Shown: positions 1 to 9,517, numbered from the stretch's first letter. The stretch is 64,000 bases of DNA from Pseudomonadales bacterium (GCA_024234675.1 JACKNU010000003.1:208815-272814); one strand, 5' to 3'. Program-made: numbers and translations. Notes: generated by a model from the sequence alone, not told the origin.

Positions 1-447
1 CATCGCCGCCACGCCATCAGCCAGGGCGTGGTGCAGCTTGCAATACAGCGCAAACTTGCCCTCGGGCAGTCCCTCGATGACATGCAACTCCCACAGCGGA
101 CGGGACCAATCCAGGGGGCGCTCATGGGCGCGGGTGACCAGCTGCAGCAAATCAGCCATTCGGCCAGTGCCGGGGCCCGGCAGGGCGTAGTGGAATACAT
201 GCCGCTCCGGCAGGTAGTCATCGGCGGGCACCCAGCCCGCGTCCGAGAGGTTCCTGGGGTTGCTCAACTTTTTGTTGAAGACCGGCCACAACTCATTGAG
301 CCTGCCGCACTTATGCGCCAGCTGCCGCAGGTAGTTCGCATTGGCGCCGGCGGGGGGCTTGAAAATCATCAGTCCCGCCACATGAAACGGGCAGTGCGGC
401 GACTCCATCCTCAGGAAACTGGCGTCCTGTGAAGTAAGCTTTTCCAT
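1..447 (-). CDS. Wax ester synthase/diacylglycerol acyltransferase (WS/DGAT), N-terminal part
   Basis: The gene runs off the left edge of the window; 149 residues are visible. The start ATG (445-447) is preceded by a purine-rich GGGGG. The protein opens MEKLTSQDASFLRMES, typical of WS/DGAT enzymes. Near the visible end it has HHALADG, matching the family active-site motif HHxxxDG, in which the second His is catalytic. Family members esterify fatty alcohols or diacylglycerol with acyl-CoA to make wax esters or triacylglycerol as storage lipid at the inner membrane. The C-terminal part is outside the window, so substrate preference cannot be judged. Storage lipid synthesis would fit beside the acetyl-CoA assimilation genes that follow, but that link is inference. 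Confidence 0.88.
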   Translation of the reverse strand, partial: MEKLTSQDASFLRMESPHCPFHVAGLMIFKPPAGANANYLRQLAHKCGRLNELWPVFNKKLSNPRNLSDAGWVPADDYLPERHVFHYALPGPGTGRMADLLQLVTRAHERPLDWSRPLWELHVIEGLPEGKFALYCKLHHALADGVAAM

Positions 448-559
448 AAGAGCCCCCGGCTGGTTTTCAGACCCGTGACCCTAGCGCGGGTGCCGTGCGG
501 GCGCCAGCGACTGGATCAATGTTTCAGCCTGGGGGCGGAGAAAACTTTCGCCCGGGCGG

Positions 560-1432
560 TCAGCTTATGGCCGCGATAGCCTCACCCAGCTCCAGCAGGC
601 GCTTCGCCTCCTCCACGTGGAGGTTTTCCACCAGCCGCCCGTTCAGCACTACCACACCCTTGCCCTCGGCCTGGGCCTGCTCGAAACATTCGATAATCGC
701 CCTGGCCTGGGCCAGTTCGGTCTCGTCGGGCGCAAAGGCCGCGTTGGCGGCGGCTATCTGCCGGGGATGGATCAGGCTCTTGCCGTCAAAGCCCAGGTCC
801 CGGCCCTGCTCACAGGCGGCCTGCAGTCCCGCATCGTCCTCCAGGTCCAGGTGCACGCCGTCTATTACCTCCAGGCCATGGGCGCGGGCGGCGTAGACGC
901 TGAGGTTGAGCGCGGCCATAAAACCAAGTCGATCCGCGGTGTGCCTGACCCGGGTGTCCTTGGACAAATCGGACGTGCCCATCACGATGCCCTTCAGGCG
1001 GGGGTGGGCGGCGGTCACTTCACCTATATTGAGAATACACAGAGGCGTCTCGATCATGATCCAGAAGTCGACACTCTCGGGACAACCGGCCGCCTCGAAA
1101 GCACCAATCGCCTCCTGGACATCAGCGGCGGTGGACACCTTGGGAATCAGCACCGCGTGCGGCGGCGTGCCCGCCGCCGCGATGGCGGCCACGTCATCCA
1201 GGCCCCAGGGAGTAGCAAGGGCATTGATGCGTACCAGTAATTCGCGGTGCCCGTACCCACCCTCGGCCAGCGCCGCCACGATCTGCTCCCGGGCCAGCGC
1301 CTTCGCATCGGGTGCCACGGCGTCCTCGAGGTCGAGAATAAGGCCGTCGGCTGGCAGCGACCTCGCCTTGTCGAGGGCCCGCGGGTTGGATCCGGGCATA
1401 TAAAGCAGGGAACGACGCGGCTGGATGGCCAT
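560..1432 (-). CDS. mcl2: HpcH/HpaI (CitE-like) aldolase, probable (S)-malyl-CoA thioesterase
   Basis: The product has 290 residues. The start at 1432 is chosen because AGGAG lies 8 bases upstream and the protein then begins MAIQPRRSLLYMPGSNP, the usual beginning of CitE-like TIM-barrel lyases. Visible motifs are LILDLEDAV (metal/CoA site), RINALATPWG, WIMIETPLCILNI (metal-binding Glu) and GFDGKSLIHPRQI near the C-terminus. In organisms with the ethylmalonyl-CoA pathway the short CitE homologue (Mcl2) hydrolyses (S)-malyl-CoA to malate and CoA, completing malate formation from glyoxylate and acetyl-CoA. The position next to the other pathway genes, on the opposite strand, supports that role. 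A citryl-CoA or citramalyl-CoA lyase cannot be excluded from sequence alone. Confidence 0.75.
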   Translation of the reverse strand: MAIQPRRSLLYMPGSNPRALDKARSLPADGLILDLEDAVAPDAKALAREQIVAALAEGGYGHRELLVRINALATPWGLDDVAAIAAAGTPPHAVLIPKVSTAADVQEAIGAFEAAGCPESVDFWIMIETPLCILNIGEVTAAHPRLKGIVMGTSDLSKDTRVRHTADRLGFMAALNLSVYAARAHGLEVIDGVHLDLEDDAGLQAACEQGRDLGFDGKSLIHPRQIAAANAAFAPDETELAQARAIIECFEQAQAEGKGVVVLNGRLVENLHVEEAKRLLELGEAIAAIS

Positions 1433-1728
1433 ATGGGAACTCCTGTGACTTGTTGGACGAATGTGGCGTGCGCCAGGAAGACTGGCAGCATACAGAAAGC
1501 GCTGCGCGGCAGGCAAGACCACTTGACACCCCAGAGCCCCCAACTGCGGCCGGTGGGCGCCAGCTAGCGCTCCCGGATCACTCCGGGGAGGGCAAAATCC
1601 TGTGCGAAATTTCACGGCGCATTTGCTCAATAGTTACTATTTTCTGCGCCCCAAAAGCCCCATAGTGCCGCCCACTGACCGGACAAGGTCGTCCGGCGGA
1701 ATTTCAATAGATTGAAGAGGTAATGGAC

Positions 1729-2262
1729 ATGAAAAAGGTAATTGCACTGGTAGCCAGCGCCCTGCTGGCAGCTCCCGTGGTCGCCTATGACATCGGCCCG
1801 GAAAAAGGCGACAAAAGCTTCACCATTTCTGCCAGCGGCAACAGTGACCAGGACTTCGACGTCAACACTTACGGTGTCAACGCCGAGCTGGGCTACTTTA
1901 TGACCGACAACTGGCAGGCCGGTGTACGCCAAAGTGCCAACGGCGCATCCGGCAGCGAGGTCAGCGACAGCTGGCTGGGCTCAACCCGCGGCTTTATCGA
2001 CTACAACTTCAGTTCTGGTCTGACCGGCAACCGCACCTATATTCCCTATATCGGCGCCAACCTGGGCTACGTCTACGGTGAGCTGGTCGAGAATACAGGC
2101 CAGGCCGGTGTGGAACTGGGCATGAAGATGTATGTCCTGCAGAAGACCTACATTAACTTTGGTGCCGAGTATTCGTGGCTGTTCGACGACAGCAGCGACT
2201 TCGACAACAAGACCAACGATGGTTTCTTCTCCTACACCATCGGCGTGGGCTTCAACTGGTAA
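1729..2262 (+). CDS. Small outer-membrane beta-barrel protein
   Basis: The product has 177 residues. ATG 1729 is preferred over ATG 1723 because GAGG (1717-1720) lies 8 bases before the former and only 2 before the latter. A clear signal peptide (MKKVIALVASALLAAPVVA) is followed by alternating polar/hydrophobic segments such as YIPYIGANLGYVYGE. The chain ends in an aromatic strand, TIGVGFNW; a C-terminal aromatic residue is the usual outer-membrane assembly signal. The size matches eight-stranded OmpW/OmpA-barrel-like proteins, but no family was recognised with certainty. A strong terminator follows directly, so it is probably a single-gene transcript. About 300 bases separate it from the divergent lyase gene; no confident promoter was identified there. 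Confidence 0.75.
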   Translation: MKKVIALVASALLAAPVVAYDIGPEKGDKSFTISASGNSDQDFDVNTYGVNAELGYFMTDNWQAGVRQSANGASGSEVSDSWLGSTRGFIDYNFSSGLTGNRTYIPYIGANLGYVYGELVENTGQAGVELGMKMYVLQKTYINFGAEYSWLFDDSSDFDNKTNDGFFSYTIGVGFNW

Positions 2263-2309
2263 GCTGATACACCTGCCCCACCCCCGGGTGGCGGCAACTC
2301 GCAGTGAGG

Positions 2310-2342
2310 AAAACCCGGCCACAGTGCCGGGTTTTGCTTTTT
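2310..2342 (+). terminator. Rho-independent terminator after the beta-barrel gene
   Basis: A perfect 10-bp stem, AAAACCCGGC / GCCGGGTTTT (2310-2319 and 2326-2335), has a 6-base loop and is followed by GCTTTTT. It ends the beta-barrel transcript and separates it from the acyl-CoA dehydrogenase operon. Confidence 0.9.
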
Positions 2343-2578
2343 ACGGGTTGCCGTTGTGGCCCGGTACGGCCGGCATCCGTCCAGGTTTGGCACCCTTCGC
2401 CCTGTCCGCCCCCCGGTATCGGCTGCGCCCGCGGTTGTATGCCCCCTCCCCGAGCGATAAAATACCCTGCTCAATTCGAGAGAATGCTCGAATCCATCAT
2501 GTCCTGCATACTCCAGCCTCGCAGGGCCAGGCTGATTCGGCACGAGCCCCATTTTTCTACACAAAGGCAGGATGCATC

Positions 2579-4249
2579 ATGAGCGACGTCTCCCCAACAG
2601 GCGAGCAACTACTTGAGCAGGCAGGATCAGTGCTCAAGGATACCCAGGCACTCATAGACAAGGCGCTGAGCGCACTCAAGGCGAAAACCGTGGTGGAGGG
2701 CAAGCTCTCCAATGCCAGGCTGGACGACTACCAGCTGGTCTCCTACGAACTGTCCCTGTGCTGGGCGGAATGTTGCGCGGCCCGTTTCATGCTGGATCAC
2801 GCTGTGGAATGCCGGGACGAGTTCACCAGTCGCCTGTGCGCCCTGTTCTGTGCCGAGGCCGTCACCACCAGCTGTGCGCGCCTGCGCGCCCGCAGCGCCG
2901 ATTTTGAACTGGCCGATGGCGCTATCGCCGCCGTCCTCGACGGGGAAGTCGCCCGGCATTTCCTGCCCGCCCAGCTCGCGGCGGCCAATATCGCCGCCAT
3001 AGGCGCAGAGGTGATGGAGCGCGGTGCCAACCTCGGCCCCGACGCCCTGGAAGAGCGCTACACCATGATGCGTGACAGCTTCCACCGCTTCGCCGATGAG
3101 GTCGTTATGCCGCTGGCGGAGGCGGTGCACAGGGAGGACCTCATAATTCCCGATGCAATCCTGGAGCCCCTGAAGGAAATGGGCGTGTTCGGCCTGTCCA
3201 TCCCCGAAAGCTACGGCGGCCTGCAGGAAGACGACAAGGAAGATACCCTGGGGATGATCATCGTCACAGAGGAACTGTCGCGGGGTTCCCTGGGAGCGGC
3301 CGGCAGCCTGATCACCCGGCCGGAGATCCTCGCCAGGGCCCTGCTCAAGGGCGGCACCGAGGAGCAAAAGCAGCACTGGCTGCCGAAGCTGGCCATGGGT
3401 GAGCCACTGTGCGCCGTGGCCGTGACCGAACCCAACTACGGTTCCGATGTCGCCGGCGTAAAACTGAAAGCCACTCCCACCGAGGGGGGCTGGCGCCTCA
3501 ACGGCGCCAAGACCTGGTGTACTTTCGGCGGCAAGGCCGGCGTGCTGATGGTGCTGGCCCGCACCAACCCCGACCCCGCCCAGGGGCATCGCGGACTGTC
3601 CATGTTCCTGGTGGAGAAACCCAGCAGCGATGGCCACGCTTTCGAAGTCACCTCCGAGGGTGGCGGCACCCTCACCGGCCGCGCCATCGCCACGATCGGT
3701 TACCGCGGCATGCACTCCTACGAGCTGTTCTTCGACGATTTCTTCGTACCCGCCGCCAACATGATGGGCGGACCGGAAGGCGAGGGCCGGGGTTTTTACC
3801 TGGCCATGGCCGGATTTGCCGGCGGCCGCATCCAGACCGCGGGGCGCGCCGTGGGCGTAATGCGCGCCGCCTTTGAAAAGGCTATTTCCTATTCCGGTGA
3901 GCGAGTAGTCTTCAGTCACCCCATCGGCGACTACCAGCTCACCCGGGTCAAGCTGGCCCGCATGGCCGCGCACCTGGCGGCCTGCCGCCAGATTACCTAT
4001 GGGGTCGCCAGGCTCATGGATGAGGGCAAGGGCGACATGGAGGCCAGCGGCGCCAAGCTGTTCACCTGCAAGACCGCGGAGTGGTTTACCCGCGAGGCCC
4101 TGCAGATCCACGGGGGCATGGGCTATGCCGAGGAGGTACCGGTGAGCCGCTACTTCGTCGACGCCAGGGTACTGTCCATTTTCGAGGGCGCCGAGGAAAC
4201 CCTGGCCCTGAAAGTCATCACCCGCTCACTGGTCGAAAACGCCGCCTGA
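2579..4249 (+). CDS. mcd: Methylsuccinyl-CoA dehydrogenase (acyl-CoA dehydrogenase family)
   Basis: The product has 556 residues, about 150 longer than ordinary acyl-CoA dehydrogenases. The extra part is an N-terminal helical extension (roughly residues 1-150), characteristic of methylsuccinyl-CoA dehydrogenase. The acyl-CoA dehydrogenase core follows: FGLSIPESYGGLQ, AVTEPNYGSDVAG (FAD/substrate loop), and a C-terminal QIHGGMGYAEEVPVSRYFVDARVLSIFEGAEE with the usual catalytic-region glutamate. In the ethylmalonyl-CoA pathway this FAD enzyme oxidises (2S)-methylsuccinyl-CoA to mesaconyl-CoA. ATG 2579 follows AGG about 8 bases upstream. It is the first gene of a tight five-gene operon whose next member is the matching hydratase, which strongly supports the assignment over a generic beta-oxidation role. 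Confidence 0.9.
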   Translation: MSDVSPTGEQLLEQAGSVLKDTQALIDKALSALKAKTVVEGKLSNARLDDYQLVSYELSLCWAECCAARFMLDHAVECRDEFTSRLCALFCAEAVTTSCARLRARSADFELADGAIAAVLDGEVARHFLPAQLAAANIAAIGAEVMERGANLGPDALEERYTMMRDSFHRFADEVVMPLAEAVHREDLIIPDAILEPLKEMGVFGLSIPESYGGLQEDDKEDTLGMIIVTEELSRGSLGAAGSLITRPEILARALLKGGTEEQKQHWLPKLAMGEPLCAVAVTEPNYGSDVAGVKLKATPTEGGWRLNGAKTWCTFGGKAGVLMVLARTNPDPAQGHRGLSMFLVEKPSSDGHAFEVTSEGGGTLTGRAIATIGYRGMHSYELFFDDFFVPAANMMGGPEGEGRGFYLAMAGFAGGRIQTAGRAVGVMRAAFEKAISYSGERVVFSHPIGDYQLTRVKLARMAAHLAACRQITYGVARLMDEGKGDMEASGAKLFTCKTAEWFTREALQIHGGMGYAEEVPVSRYFVDARVLSIFEGAEETLALKVITRSLVENAA

Positions 4250-4259
4250 GGACACCGCC

Positions 4260-5432
4260 ATGACCCTATCCCTGCACCTTACGCCGCAACAGGAAATCGG
4301 CGCGGAGATCGAAGTGGATCTGCAGCGCGTGCGCCAGCCACAGTACGGCCGCTACCTGGATGAGCTGGATCCCGGCCAGGTGTTCGAGCACCCCCGGGGC
4401 TTCACCTTTGACCGCGGCAACATGCTGGACTTCGCCCGCACCTATATGCAGGCCAACCCCCTGTACCTCAACCTGCAATACGCCCAGGCCCACGGCTTCC
4501 GCGACCTGCCCGCAAGCCCGCAAATGGTGTTCAACGTCACCCTGTCGCTGGGAGTACAGAACGACTCCGAAAAAGCCATCGCCAACCTGGGCTATTACCA
4601 GGTGCAGTTCCTGCGCCCGGTCTACCCGGGTGATACCCTGCGCGCCTTCACCAAGGTTCTGGAGCGCAAGGACCGCGGTCCGGACAAGCCCGGCATCGCC
4701 CGCATCCGCACCGTGAGCGTCAACCAGGATAACGAGGTGGTGCTGCAGTACGAGCGCAAGATCTTCGTGGCCTGGCGCGGCGACCGACTGCCCACCACCC
4801 CGGCAGCCGAAGCCAGCGTGGCCTTCCCGGGAGAGGACAACCCCACCGTGCACCTGCCCCAGTCCGACGGGCACTACGGCACCGGCCTCACCGGCCCCAA
4901 CACCTATTTCGAGGACTTCGCCCCGGGCGACATCATCGTGCACGCCAACGGTCGCACCATTACCGAGGAACATATGGCCCTCACCTACCTGGTGGGCAAC
5001 AGCCATCCCCTGCACTTCGACCGGGTGTACTCCAGCGGCCTGTCGGGCAAGATGAGCGGCGAGCCCATTGTCTATGGCGGCCTGGTCTTCGCCTGGCTGG
5101 ACGGGCTGGCCAGCCGCGACGTCAGTGAACACGCCCTGTGGGAGCTGGGTTTCACCGAGGGCTACCACACCCAGCCCGCCTCCGCCGGCGATACCGTGGG
5201 CGCCCTCACCCGCATCCTGGCGGTGGAAGACGCGCCGGGAGCCAGCGGCTATGGCATCGTCACCATGCAACTGATCGGCGTGAAAAATATCTCTGCCGCC
5301 GCCGCCCTGGAAGAGTACGGCGCCGACCTGTTTATCAAGGAAGACACCAAGCGCGAGCTGGGCAAGGACAAAATCCCCGCCAAGATATTTGAAATAGAGC
5401 GCCGCCTGCTGATCAGGCGCCGCCCCCGCTGA
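4260..5432 (+). CDS. mch: Mesaconyl-CoA hydratase (double MaoC domain)
   Basis: The product has 390 residues with two hot-dog (MaoC-like) segments. The first contains FTFDRGNMLDFARTYMQANPLY and ASPQMVFNVTLSLG. The second contains YFEDFAPGDIIVHANGRTITEEHMALT and GNSHPLHFDRVYS, with the His of the hydratase motif. This length and duplicated layout match mesaconyl-C1-CoA hydratase (beta-methylmalyl-CoA dehydratase), which hydrates mesaconyl-CoA to beta-methylmalyl-CoA. ATG 4260 is 10 bases after the dehydrogenase stop, with GAGG just upstream. Its place between dehydrogenase and mutase genes of the same pathway makes the call firm. No missing motif was seen. Confidence 0.9.
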   Translation: MTLSLHLTPQQEIGAEIEVDLQRVRQPQYGRYLDELDPGQVFEHPRGFTFDRGNMLDFARTYMQANPLYLNLQYAQAHGFRDLPASPQMVFNVTLSLGVQNDSEKAIANLGYYQVQFLRPVYPGDTLRAFTKVLERKDRGPDKPGIARIRTVSVNQDNEVVLQYERKIFVAWRGDRLPTTPAAEASVAFPGEDNPTVHLPQSDGHYGTGLTGPNTYFEDFAPGDIIVHANGRTITEEHMALTYLVGNSHPLHFDRVYSSGLSGKMSGEPIVYGGLVFAWLDGLASRDVSEHALWELGFTEGYHTQPASAGDTVGALTRILAVEDAPGASGYGIVTMQLIGVKNISAAAALEEYGADLFIKEDTKRELGKDKIPAKIFEIERRLLIRRRPR

Positions 5433-5442
5433 GGAAAGTACT

Positions 5443-7443
5443 GTGAGCCAGCAAACTGTGAAACGCGATCGGCCGTGGCTGATGCGGACCTACTCGGGCC
5501 ATTCTTCGGCCAGGGCGTCCAACGAGCTGTACAGGATGAACCTCAGCAAGGGCCAGACCGGACTGTCGGTGGCCTTCGACCTGCCCACCCAGACCGGCTA
5601 CGACTCGGACCACCCCCTGGCCCGCGGCGAGGTGGGCAAGGTGGGAGTGCCCATAGACCACATCGCCGACATGGAGGCCCTGTTCGAGCAGATCCCCCTG
5701 GACCAGATGAATACCTCCATGACCATCAATGCCACCGCCCCCTGGCTGCTGGCGCTGTACGTGGCGGTGGCGGAGCGCCAGGGCGTGGACCCCGCCGCGC
5801 TGCAGGGCACCACCCAGAACGACGTGCTCAAGGAGTACCTGTCCCGCGGCACCTACATTTATCCGCCCGGCCCCTCCGTGCGCCTCACCACGGACCTGAT
5901 CACCTACACCGTGGAAAACATCCCCAAGTGGAACCCCACCAACGTGTGCAGCTACCACCTGCAGGAAGCCGGCGCCACCCCCACCCAGGAGCTGGCCTAT
6001 GCCCTGTCGACGGCCATCGCCATCCTGGACGCGGTGCGCGACTCCGGGCAGGTGCCGGCGGAGCGCTTTGCCGCAGTGGTGGGACGGATTTCCTTCTTCG
6101 TAAACGCGGGCATCCGCTTCGTGGAGGAAACCTGCAAGATGCGCGCCTTCGGCGCCATGTGGAACAAGCTGGCCGAGGAGCGCTACGGGGTGAGCGATGA
6201 AAAGCAGCGGCGTTTTCGCTACGGCGTGCAGGTGAACTCCCTGGGGCTCACCGAATCCCAGCCGGAAAACAACGTACAGCGCATCGTGCTGGAGATGCTG
6301 GCGGTCACCCTGTCAAAAAACGCCCGGGCCCGGGCCATACAGCTGCCCGCCTGGAACGAGGCACTGGGCCTGCCCCGCCCCTGGGACCAGCAGTGGGCCC
6401 TGCGCATGCAACAGGTGCTGGCGCTGGAAACCGACCTGCTGGAGTACGGCGACCTGCTGGACGGCTCCCCCGTGGTGGAGGCCAAGGTACAGGAGCTGAT
6501 TGCCGGTGCCGAGGCGGAGATGGCCCGCATCGCCGAGCAGGGTGGCATGGTCCAGGCCATAGAGAGCGGCTACGTCAAGCGCGAGCTGGTGAAGAGCCAC
6601 ACCCGGCGCATGCGCGACATCGAGAGTGGCGACCTGAAGATCGTCGGCGTGAACTGCTACAACCAGACCGCCGAATCGCCGCTCACCGCGGGCGCGGATG
6701 CCGGCATCATGAAGGTGGACGTACAGGCGGAGCGCGACCAGATCGCCGCCCTGCAGGCCTTTCGGGCCAGCCGCGACCAGGCCGCAGTCGAGGCCGCCCT
6801 GGCGGCGCTGCGCCAGGCGGCGGTCAATGGCGACAATATCATGCCTCCCTCCATCGAGTGCGCCCGGGCGGGCGTCACCACCGGGGAGTGGAGCGAGGTA
6901 TTGCGGGAGGTGTTCGGCGAATACCGCGCGCCCACCGGCATCGACATCGCCATGGCGGGACAGGTGGATTCCCCGGCAATGGATGAGGTGAGACGCAGGG
7001 TGCGGGTCACCGGCGAGGAACTGGGCCGGCCGCTGCGCCTGCTGATCGGCAAGCCCGGCCTGGACGGGCACAGCAATGGCGCCGAGCAGATCGCCGTCAA
7101 GGGCCGCGACGCGGGTTTCGAGATCGTCTACGAGGGCATACGCCTGACCCCCTCCCAGATCGCCCGGGCGGCGCAGGAAGAAGGCGCCCACCTGATCGGC
7201 CTGTCAGTGCTGTCCGGCAGCCATATGGAACTGGTGGAGGACATCCGCAACGAGCTGGAGAAAATTGGCGCCGGCAAGCTGCCGCTGGTCATTGGCGGGA
7301 TCATACCCGAGGACGATGCCAGGCAACTGCGGGCCCAGGGCGTGCAGGCCGTGTTTACGCCCAAGGATGTAGACATGAATGTCATCATGACCGACATGGT
7401 TAACATCATCCGCCGCGATCACGGGCTGGCAGAGCTGGCGTAG
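5443..7443 (+). CDS. ecm: Ethylmalonyl-CoA mutase (coenzyme B12-dependent)
   Basis: The product has 666 residues and starts at GTG 5443. The N-terminal (beta/alpha)8 mutase domain contains RTYSGHSSARASNELY and LSVAFDLPTQTGYDSDHP. The C-terminal B12 domain (about residues 525-660) carries PGLDGHSNGAEQIA with the lower-ligand His of DxHxxG. The reading DGHSNGAEQ, rather than the DGHDRG of methylmalonyl-CoA mutase, is typical of ethylmalonyl-CoA mutase. The enzyme rearranges (2R)-ethylmalonyl-CoA to (2S)-methylsuccinyl-CoA, the substrate of the dehydrogenase two genes upstream. A MeaB-type GTPase gene follows within 10 bases. A separate methylmalonyl-CoA mutase at 12571-14730 lets the two be distinguished by motif and context. 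Confidence 0.93.
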   Translation: MSQQTVKRDRPWLMRTYSGHSSARASNELYRMNLSKGQTGLSVAFDLPTQTGYDSDHPLARGEVGKVGVPIDHIADMEALFEQIPLDQMNTSMTINATAPWLLALYVAVAERQGVDPAALQGTTQNDVLKEYLSRGTYIYPPGPSVRLTTDLITYTVENIPKWNPTNVCSYHLQEAGATPTQELAYALSTAIAILDAVRDSGQVPAERFAAVVGRISFFVNAGIRFVEETCKMRAFGAMWNKLAEERYGVSDEKQRRFRYGVQVNSLGLTESQPENNVQRIVLEMLAVTLSKNARARAIQLPAWNEALGLPRPWDQQWALRMQQVLALETDLLEYGDLLDGSPVVEAKVQELIAGAEAEMARIAEQGGMVQAIESGYVKRELVKSHTRRMRDIESGDLKIVGVNCYNQTAESPLTAGADAGIMKVDVQAERDQIAALQAFRASRDQAAVEAALAALRQAAVNGDNIMPPSIECARAGVTTGEWSEVLREVFGEYRAPTGIDIAMAGQVDSPAMDEVRRRVRVTGEELGRPLRLLIGKPGLDGHSNGAEQIAVKGRDAGFEIVYEGIRLTPSQIARAAQEEGAHLIGLSVLSGSHMELVEDIRNELEKIGAGKLPLVIGGIIPEDDARQLRAQGVQAVFTPKDVDMNVIMTDMVNIIRRDHGLAELA

Positions 7444-7452
7444 CTCCAGCCC

Positions 7453-8442
7453 ATGGGCCGGCCAGAAATCACCAGGGACTCCGCGGAGCTCGCCGCCGCC
7501 GTGCGCCGGGGCGAGCGCCAGGCCCTGGCCGAGGCACTCAACCTGCTGGATAACCGACGCCCCGGGGCGCGACAACAGGCCGCTGCCCTGGTCGCCCAAC
7601 TACAGCGGGAGGAAAGCGGAGACAGTGGCCACCTGATCGGCATGACCGGCCCACCCGGCGCGGGCAAGTCCACCCTCAGCGCCGCCCTTATCCAGGTATG
7701 GCGGCAACGCGGCCTGCGGGTGGGCGTGCTCGCGGTGGATCCCTCCAGTCCGGTGAGCGGCGGGGCCCTGCTGGGTGACCGACTGCGCATGAAAACCAGT
7801 GCCGACGACGACGGGGTATTTGTTCGCTCGCTGGCCTGCCGTGGTGAGTTCGGTGGTCTCAGCGCCGAGGTCTGGCCCATGAGCCTGGTCATGCTGGCGG
7901 CCTTTGACCTGGTGCTCATTGAGACCGTGGGCGTGGGACAACGGGAGATCGACGTGTCGCGCATGTGCGATACCACCTGCTTTGTCGCCCAGCCCGGCTC
8001 CGGCGACAGCGTGCAATTCCTGAAGGCGGGCATCCTGGAGGTGCCCCACGTACTGGTGGTAAACAAGGAAGACATGGGCGCCGTGGCCAGGCGCACCCTG
8101 TCGGAGCTGGGCAATGCCCTGGGCCGCAGCCACCGCGACGGCAACTGGCAGGTGCCGGTACTGGCCGCCAGCGCCGCCAACGGCACCGGCATCGAGGCCC
8201 TGGCCGATGCCCTGGCGCAACACCATGCCATACTGGTCAAGGGCGGCCGGCTGGATGCCCGCCGCCGCGACTACCAGGCCCACTGGATACTCAAGCGCCT
8301 GCAGGAAGAGTTCGGTACCCACGGTATCGACCAACTGGGGGGCGAGCAGGCCATCACCGTGCAACTGGTGACAGAACAACAGTCGCTACTGGAGCAGTAC
8401 CAATCGTTCCGGCAGCGTTTGCTCACAAGGGATTCACACTAA
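7453..8442 (+). CDS. meaB: MeaB/ArgK-type G3E GTPase, chaperone for ethylmalonyl-CoA mutase
   Basis: The product has 329 residues. Walker A is GPPGAGKST (about residues 64-72), followed by VLAVDPSSPVSGGALLGDRLRM, the ETVGVGQ switch and NKED (base recognition), all standard for the MeaB/ArgK group. These GTPases load or protect adenosylcobalamin in B12 mutases. The gene begins 9 bases after the ethylmalonyl-CoA mutase stop and precedes the lyase gene, so it probably serves that mutase. A second paralogue at 11096-12055 is near the methylmalonyl-CoA mutase. The start ATG (MGRPEITRD) is the first in frame after the mutase stop. Confidence 0.9.
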   Translation: MGRPEITRDSAELAAAVRRGERQALAEALNLLDNRRPGARQQAAALVAQLQREESGDSGHLIGMTGPPGAGKSTLSAALIQVWRQRGLRVGVLAVDPSSPVSGGALLGDRLRMKTSADDDGVFVRSLACRGEFGGLSAEVWPMSLVMLAAFDLVLIETVGVGQREIDVSRMCDTTCFVAQPGSGDSVQFLKAGILEVPHVLVVNKEDMGAVARRTLSELGNALGRSHRDGNWQVPVLAASAANGTGIEALADALAQHHAILVKGGRLDARRRDYQAHWILKRLQEEFGTHGIDQLGGEQAITVQLVTEQQSLLEQYQSFRQRLLTRDSH

Positions 8443-8459
8443 AGGAGGCAAGACCGACC

Positions 8460-9509
8460 ATGCGCAGCCCTAGAGATTTCTTCAAACCACTGGCGCTGGG
8501 AGCACCTGAACCCCTGCGCGACATCCCGGTGCGCCCGTCGCGGATGATCCACTTTTTCGACCCCAGCAACCCCAAAATGGCGGACAAGGCACCCTCCATC
8601 GCCAGCAAGGTGGACATCCTGCTGGGCAACATGGAAGACGCGGTGGCCATCGACAACAAGGAAGCCGCGCGCGAGGGCCTGATCAATATCGCCCGCGACA
8701 ACGACTTCGGCGATACCCAGTTGTGGACCCGGGTGAACAGCCTGGACAGCCCCTGGTTCCTGGACGACGTCACCCGCATCGTCACCGAGGTAGGGGACAA
8801 GATCGACGTCATCATGCTGCCCAAGGTGCAGGGCCCCTGGGATATTCACTACGCCGACCAGTTGATCGCCCAGCTGGAAGCCCGGGCCGGCCTGCAGCGC
8901 CCCATCCTGTTGCACTGCATCCTGGAAACCGCCCTGGGCGTGGCCAACGTGGAGGAGATCGCCAACGCCAGTCCGCGCATCCAGGGCATGAGCCTGGGCC
9001 CGGCGGACCTGGCCGCCTCGCGCCGCATGAAGACCACCCGCATCGGCGGCGGCCACCCCGGCTACCTGGTGCGCAACGATCCCGACCCCGCCAATCCGGA
9101 AGCCCAGCGCGGCACCCATGCCCAGGACCTGTGGCACTACACCATCGGCCGCATGGTCGATGCCTGCGTGGGAGTCGGCGCGCTGCCTTTTTACGGTCCT
9201 TTCGGCGCTATCGACGACCCCCTGGGCTGCGAGGACCAGTTCCGCAACGCCTTTCTCATGGGCTGCGTCGGCGCCTGGTCACTGCACCCCAGCCAGATCG
9301 AAATCGCCAAGAACGTGTTCAGCCCGCCGGCCGACGAGGTGGTGTGGGCCAGGCGCGTACTGGAGGCCCTGCCCGATGGCAGCGGCGCGGTGATGGTGGA
9401 CGGCAAGATGCAGGACGATGCCTCCTGGAAGCAGTGCAAGGTGATGGTGGACCTGGCCAGGCTGATCGCGGACAAGGACCCGGAGTACAGGCAACTGTAC
9501 GGGTTCTGA
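8460..9509 (+). CDS. mcl1: Malyl-CoA / beta-methylmalyl-CoA lyase
   Basis: The product has 349 residues, the long form of the CitE-like lyase family. A strong AAGGAGG at 8442-8448 precedes ATG 8460. Motifs include PSRMIHFFDPSNPKMADKAP, the metal-binding NMEDAVAIDNKEAAR, MLPKVQGPWDI, HCILETALGVAN (metal Glu), and LGPADLAASRRMKTTRIGGGHPGY, a block typical of L-malyl-CoA/beta-methylmalyl-CoA lyases of ethylmalonyl-CoA and serine cycle organisms. It cleaves beta-methylmalyl-CoA to glyoxylate and propionyl-CoA and can condense glyoxylate with acetyl-CoA to malyl-CoA. It closes the operon and is followed by a GC-rich hairpin. The propionyl-CoA product feeds the carboxylase/mutase operon at 12.5-19.8 kb. 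Confidence 0.92.
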   Translation: MRSPRDFFKPLALGAPEPLRDIPVRPSRMIHFFDPSNPKMADKAPSIASKVDILLGNMEDAVAIDNKEAAREGLINIARDNDFGDTQLWTRVNSLDSPWFLDDVTRIVTEVGDKIDVIMLPKVQGPWDIHYADQLIAQLEARAGLQRPILLHCILETALGVANVEEIANASPRIQGMSLGPADLAASRRMKTTRIGGGHPGYLVRNDPDPANPEAQRGTHAQDLWHYTIGRMVDACVGVGALPFYGPFGAIDDPLGCEDQFRNAFLMGCVGAWSLHPSQIEIAKNVFSPPADEVVWARRVLEALPDGSGAVMVDGKMQDDASWKQCKVMVDLARLIADKDPEYRQLYGF

Positions 9510-9517
9510 GGGACTAC

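Noticed and set aside
2627..4111. A 494-residue frame on the minus strand
   Set aside because: It is antisense to methylsuccinyl-CoA dehydrogenase and has no family motif.
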